A DNA stretch of 9,310 bases, from assembly GCA_023255165.1 (NCBI GenBank), contig JALRJD010000161.1, positions 1 to 9,310 of the forward strand, in the 5' to 3' direction. How positions within the stretch are numbered: the stretch's first letter is position 1; every line of letters starts with the position of its first letter. A program made the translations under genes and the position numbers. The notes below the pieces were generated by a model. It was not told where the DNA came from and searched no databases. It saw only the letters and a program-made list of their open reading frames with translations. Of the stretch, positions 6,580 to 9,310 are shown piece by piece. The stretch is from Porticoccaceae bacterium (GTDB lineage Bacteria; Pseudomonadota; Gammaproteobacteria; Pseudomonadales; Porticoccaceae).

Positions 6580-7622
6580 TGGGGAATATCCTCGGCGGCG
6601 TTGGGGTTGTGACGCAAAAACATCGCATCACCATAACTGAAGAAACGGTAGCGCGCGGCCACCGCTTCACGATAGGCCTGCATTATAGGCTGATAGCCGG
6701 AAAAGGCGCTGACCAGCATAAGCAGCGTCGACTCGGAGAGATGGAAATTGGTCAACAGACCATCGACCACCTTAAAGCGATAGCCGGGGAAAATAAAAAT
6801 ATCGGTGTCACCCTCATAGGGCGCAATCGAACCGGAACTGGCCGCCGTCTCAAGACAGCGCACACTGGTGGTACCCACTGCGATCACCCTACCGCCGCGG
6901 GCCCTGGTGTCAGCTACCTGCTGGCAGACCCCGGCGCTAACCTGTAGCCACTCGGAATGCATCTTGTGATCGTGAATATTGTCAGCACGCACCGGCTGAA
7001 AGGTTCCGGCCCCAACATGCAGCGTGACAAAGGCAATCTCAGCCCCTTTGGCTTGAATATCCAAAAGCAACTGATCATCAAAATGCAGCCCCGCGGTGGG
7101 CGCTGCCACCGCACCGGATTGCTCGGCATAAACAGTTTGATAGCGACTTTTGTCCTGCTGAGTGTCGGCGCGGTCGATATAGGGTGGCAATGGCATATGA
7201 CCAATCTGATCGAGTACATCCAAAACCGGTGCGCTAAACCTGAGCTCAAACAGGTCATCCACCCGACCCAACATCTCGGCACTGTAATCCTGTTCAAACA
7301 GCAGCTGATTACCAGGTTTTGGCGACTTGCTGGCGCGAACATGAGCGAGCACCGAATGGCTGCCCAGCACCCGTTCAACCAGCACCTCAACCTTGCCACC
7401 GCTTTCCTTCTGGCCAAAAAGCCGCGCCGCAATTACCTTGGTATTGTTAAACACCATCAGATCGCCCGGCTCGATATGCGATAGCAGGTCGGCGAATTGC
7501 TGATGGCGCAAATCGGCCGCCGAGGAATCCAGATAGAGCAGACGACTGCCCCGCCGCTGCTCAGCTGGCTGGCGGGCAATCAACTCATCGGGAAGGTCAA
7601 ATTGAAACAGTTCGCGACGCAT
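6576..7622 (-). CDS. queA: S-adenosylmethionine:tRNA ribosyltransferase-isomerase
   Basis: QueA transfers and isomerises the ribosyl group of S-adenosylmethionine onto preQ1 in tRNA, making epoxyqueuosine after Tgt has inserted preQ1. The 348-residue length is normal. Conserved blocks are present in order: DLMVFNNTKVIAARLFG (54-70), GKVEVLVERVL, IGHMPLPPYIDR (140-151), GAVAAPTAGLHFD (170-182), FVTLHVGAGTFQPVR (198-212), RVIAVGTTSVRCLE and TNFHLSESTLLMLVSAFSG (291-309). The ATG start gives MRRELFQFDLP, aligning with the E. coli N-terminus. No clear Shine-Dalgarno sequence precedes it, and no other start is better placed. An 82-bp gap separates it from nhaA, so it probably has its own promoter there, though I found no convincing one. 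It is translationally linked to tgt by a 4-bp overlap. Confidence 0.99.
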   Translation of the reverse strand: MRRELFQFDLPDELIARQPAEQRRGSRLLYLDSSAADLRHQQFADLLSHIEPGDLMVFNNTKVIAARLFGQKESGGKVEVLVERVLGSHSVLAHVRASKSPKPGNQLLFEQDYSAEMLGRVDDLFELRFSAPVLDVLDQIGHMPLPPYIDRADTQQDKSRYQTVYAEQSGAVAAPTAGLHFDDQLLLDIQAKGAEIAFVTLHVGAGTFQPVRADNIHDHKMHSEWLQVSAGVCQQVADTRARGGRVIAVGTTSVRCLETAASSGSIAPYEGDTDIFIFPGYRFKVVDGLLTNFHLSESTLLMLVSAFSGYQPIMQAYREAVAARYRFFSYGDAMFLRHNPNAAEDIPQ

Positions 7623-7704
7623 AAACGTTAGCTAAAAGTCTGATGTTAAATTAGGCCGGCAAGGGTATAGAAATTCTCCACAAAGACCAAACCCTTTAGC
7701 GAGG

Positions 7705-8892
7705 CTACCCCGCTTTTGCAGGCAAACTGAACCGCAGAACAGCGTAACCCAGCAGACCAGAGGCAAGTGAACCGGCAATAATCCCCAGCTTCTCATCGAA
7801 GAGTAAATCAACGCCGGTTTCTTCAAAGGCCAGAGAGCCGACAAACAGACTCATGGTAAAGCCAATGCCACAGAGCACCGCAACGCCGTAGAGACTGAAC
7901 CAATCCATCTCTTTTGGCAACTGCGTGAGCCTGAGCTTAATCGACAGCCAGCAGAGACCGAAGATGCCCACCTGCTTACCCACAAACAACCCAAGCAAAA
8001 TACCAATCGGAACATTGTGCAGAAAATCCGAGGCGCCAACATCACTGATATTGATGCCGGCATTGGCAAAGGCAAAAACCGGCAGCACAAAAAAAGCCAC
8101 CACAGAATGAAGATCGTGTTCGAGGCTTTTGAGTGGTGAAACCGCCGCATCCGACTTTGACTGCAGTGGAATAAACATCGCCAATACCACACCAGCCAGC
8201 GTTGCGTGCACACCGGACTTGAGCGTGGCAACCCACATCACCAATCCGATCAAAATATAGGGGCTTTTCGACACCACATTGGCGCGGTTAAACAGCGCCA
8301 ATACAACCGTGCAAATAGCGACAACCACCAGTGCGCTCAGGGAAATCTTTGAAGTGTAAAAGAAGGCGATAATAATAATCGCACCAATATCATCAAAGAT
8401 CGCCAGAGAGGTGAGAAATATCTTCAGCGAAGTCGGCACCCGCGAACCCAGCAAGGTCAAAATCCCCAGCGCAAAGGCAATATCCGTCGCCGCCGGTATC
8501 GCCCATCCTTTAACCGCGACCGGATCCTGGTAGTTAAAATAGAGATAAATCAGCGCGGGGAACAACATGCCGCCAATCGCGCCAACGCCAGGCAAAATAA
8601 TATTTCGTTTGTCCGCCAATTCCCCTTCAACCAGCTCGCGCTTTAACTCCAGACCCACCAGAAAAAAGAACACCGCCATCAGACCATCGTTGATCCATAG
8701 CAACAGCGGTTTCGCAATCTCACCCGCACCCACACGAATCTCCACCGGCGTGGACAGCAACAGCTGATAGTATGGCTCGAGAGATGAATTGGCCATCAAG
8801 ATGGCCAGCACAGAAGCCAGAATCAGGATGACACCCCCCGCGGACTCCATGCGTAAAAAAGTGGCGATAAAAGAACTGGACTGACTGTGCAT
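7705..8892 (-). CDS. nhaA: Na+/H+ antiporter NhaA
   Basis: NhaA exports sodium or lithium in exchange for protons across the inner membrane, controlling internal pH and Na+ content. The 395 residues (E. coli 388) form about twelve hydrophobic segments. Key positions are conserved: the ion-binding pair Asp167-Asp168 in LAIFDDIGAI (E. coli 163/164), the unwound-helix motif PAATDIAFALG with Asp138 (E. coli 133), Lys306 in VGKQVGIFG (E. coli 300), and the pH-sensing region LVGLELKREL with Glu82, plus His229 in SGVHATLAG (E. coli 225). The ATG is preceded by AGAGG at six nt. No nhaR-type regulator gene is adjacent in the window. It is the first gene on the minus strand, facing away from the tRNA-Leu gene. 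A sodium antiporter fits a saline habitat but is not proof of one. Confidence 0.99.
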   Translation of the reverse strand: MHSQSSSFIATFLRMESAGGVILILASVLAILMANSSLEPYYQLLLSTPVEIRVGAGEIAKPLLLWINDGLMAVFFFLVGLELKRELVEGELADKRNIILPGVGAIGGMLFPALIYLYFNYQDPVAVKGWAIPAATDIAFALGILTLLGSRVPTSLKIFLTSLAIFDDIGAIIIIAFFYTSKISLSALVVVAICTVVLALFNRANVVSKSPYILIGLVMWVATLKSGVHATLAGVVLAMFIPLQSKSDAAVSPLKSLEHDLHSVVAFFVLPVFAFANAGINISDVGASDFLHNVPIGILLGLFVGKQVGIFGLCWLSIKLRLTQLPKEMDWFSLYGVAVLCGIGFTMSLFVGSLAFEETGVDLLFDEKLGIIAGSLASGLLGYAVLRFSLPAKAG

Positions 8893-8906
8893 TGCAAACC
8901 TCTGGC

Positions 8907-8935
8907 TTTATAACTGATGGTCGGAAGCATGTTAG
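8907..8935 (-). promoter_or_regulatory. Candidate nhaA promoter with very short leader
   Basis: On the minus strand CTAACA (8935-8930, four of six matches) and TATAAA (8912-8907, five of six) are spaced 17 bp. The -10 ends only 14 bp before the ATG, so the transcript would start within or at the AGAGG ribosome site. Either the leader is minimal or the real promoter lies further upstream. Confidence 0.25.
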
Positions 8936-9002
8936 CAACCAACTGTACAGAATACGTCAAAAAACGTTATTGGGCTCACCGGGCGGGGGATCGTAGCGTA
9001 AC

Positions 9003-9112
9003 GTCATCACCCAGAGCCTGGGCTTCATGACACGCTGTCAATACGTCCCTGTACGCTCGAATGCCGCATCCTTGCGGCATACGGTCATGAAGCCCAGACT
9101 CTACGTGATGAC
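9003..9112. repeat. Large intergenic palindrome with nested hairpin
   Basis: Two 29-bp arms (9003-9031 and 9084-9112) are inverted copies with 26 of 29 positions matching. They include a perfect 14-bp block (CTGGGCTTCATGAC at 9018-9031, complement at 9084-9097) and perfect 8-bp ends (GTCATCAC and GTGATGAC). The 52-bp centre contains its own perfect hairpin, ATGCCGCA (9061-9068) and TGCGGCAT (9073-9080), with a TCCT loop. This resembles the dispersed palindromic intergenic elements (REP- or MITE-like) found in many gammaproteobacteria. That class is inference, as only one copy is in the window. It carries no gene. Confidence 0.85.
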
Positions 9113-9138
9113 TCGGTAATCCACCCGGGAAATAGCGG

Positions 9139-9166
9139 TTGACCGCCTATTGATCACTGCTATAAT
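9139..9166 (+). promoter_or_regulatory. Strong sigma70-type promoter for tRNA-Leu
   Basis: TTGACC (9139-9144, five of six matches) is followed after 16 bp by a perfect TATAAT (9161-9166). The bases just after the -10 are CGCCGCCC, a GC-rich discriminator as seen at stable-RNA promoters under stringent control. It lies about 80 bp before the mature tRNA 5' end. Confidence 0.8.
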
Positions 9167-9251
9167 CGCCGCCCAACTGCCGGTATGGTAACTCCCTCGA
9201 GCGACGCGCTGGCATAGGAAAGACAGAGTGCGATCTCTCTAAAATAGGAAT

Positions 9252-9310
9252 GCCAGTGTGGTGGAATTGGTAGACACACGGGATTCAAAATCCCGCGCCC
9301 TTAAAAGCGT
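9252..9310 (+). tRNA. tRNA-Leu, anticodon CAA (partial, 3' part beyond window)
   Basis: The first 59 nt of a class II tRNA are present. The acceptor 5' strand GCCAGTG (9252-9258) is followed by TG, the D arm GTGGAATTGGTAGACAC, an anticodon stem CGGGA/TCCCG (9279-9283 and 9291-9295) and a 7-nt loop TTCAAAA (9284-9290). The anticodon CAA is at 9286-9288 and reads UUG. The long variable arm typical of leucine tRNAs begins at about 9296. The T arm and the acceptor 3' strand are missing because the window ends. Confidence 0.95.

Larger units (their letters stand above)
8893..9251. other. Divergent intergenic region between nhaA and tRNA-Leu
   Basis: This 359-bp stretch has no convincing coding frame. 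From left to right it holds the nhaA ribosome site and a weak candidate promoter, an imperfect AT-rich dyad at about 8951-8971, the large palindrome at 9003-9112, and the strong tRNA promoter at 9139-9166. The 85 bp between that promoter and the tRNA are leader to be removed by tRNA processing; I see no structure there that I can support. Confidence 0.85.

Noticed and set aside
5593..6612. A 339-codon open frame on the plus strand
   Set aside because: It lies entirely antisense to tgt and the end of queA, has no recognisable protein features, and reflects the codon bias of the real genes.
7623..7704. Promoter for queA
   Set aside because: TATACC with a poor -35 is the best match in this gap; it is too weak to list as a feature.
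7632..7844. A 70-codon minus-strand frame between nhaA and queA
   Set aside because: Most of it overlaps the 3' part of nhaA in another frame; it has no ribosome site or family resemblance.
9003..9112. Rho-independent terminator
   Set aside because: Neither flanking gene transcribes into it and no T-run follows either side.
9003..9176. Integron attC site
   Set aside because: The large inverted repeat suggested it, and GCCCAAC occurs nearby, but there is no matching GTTRRRY core at the other end in the right orientation and no integron gene.
9284..9290. tRNA-Leu(UAA)
   Set aside because: The body resembles the UAA isoacceptor, but the loop reads TTCAAAA, so the anticodon is CAA.

Overview
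The window looks like chromosomal DNA of a gammaproteobacterium, probably marine or salt-adapted. The evidence is Tgt, QueA, SecD, SecF and NhaA proteins that align along their length with the Escherichia coli versions as I know them, plus a two-gene fragment of the retropepsin / inactive-transglutaminase cluster that is common in Pseudomonas, Marinobacter and cellvibrionad-type bacteria. I cannot name the genus. Every protein gene is on the minus strand; only the tRNA at the right edge is on the plus strand.

Layout from right to left, in the direction of minus-strand transcription. (1) 9252-9310: the 5' two-thirds of a tRNA-Leu(CAA) gene on the plus strand, behind a strong sigma70-type promoter. 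(2) 8893-9251: a divergent intergenic region with a large near-perfect palindrome (arms 9003-9031 and 9084-9112). (3) nhaA, a Na+/H+ antiporter. (4) queA and tgt, overlapping by 4 bp, two enzymes of queuosine tRNA modification. (5) secD and secF, 10 bp apart, the accessory proton-driven part of the Sec translocon. The yajC gene that normally sits between tgt and secD is not here; a 97-bp spacer with a perfect TATAAT takes its place. (6) A short intergenic region with a terminator-like hairpin after secF and an AT-rich dyad over a candidate promoter. (7) A three-gene set: a VOC (glyoxalase-fold) protein, a lipoprotein-type retropepsin-like protease (PF05618), and a membrane protein made of an inactive transglutaminase domain plus a multi-helix membrane domain. 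The last gene runs off the left edge.

Most of the window is well-known housekeeping. The least understood part is the left end (1-2402). The protease has a lipoprotein-type signal sequence, and the neighbouring membrane protein has a degenerate transglutaminase domain outside the cytoplasmic membrane with no cysteine at all. In related genomes a RimK-type ATP-grasp ligase is expected next, but it would lie outside this window. The second unexplained element is the palindrome at 9003-9112, which lies upstream of genes on both sides and so does not act as a simple terminator for either of them. I see no CRISPR array, insertion sequence, prophage gene or recognisable defence system.
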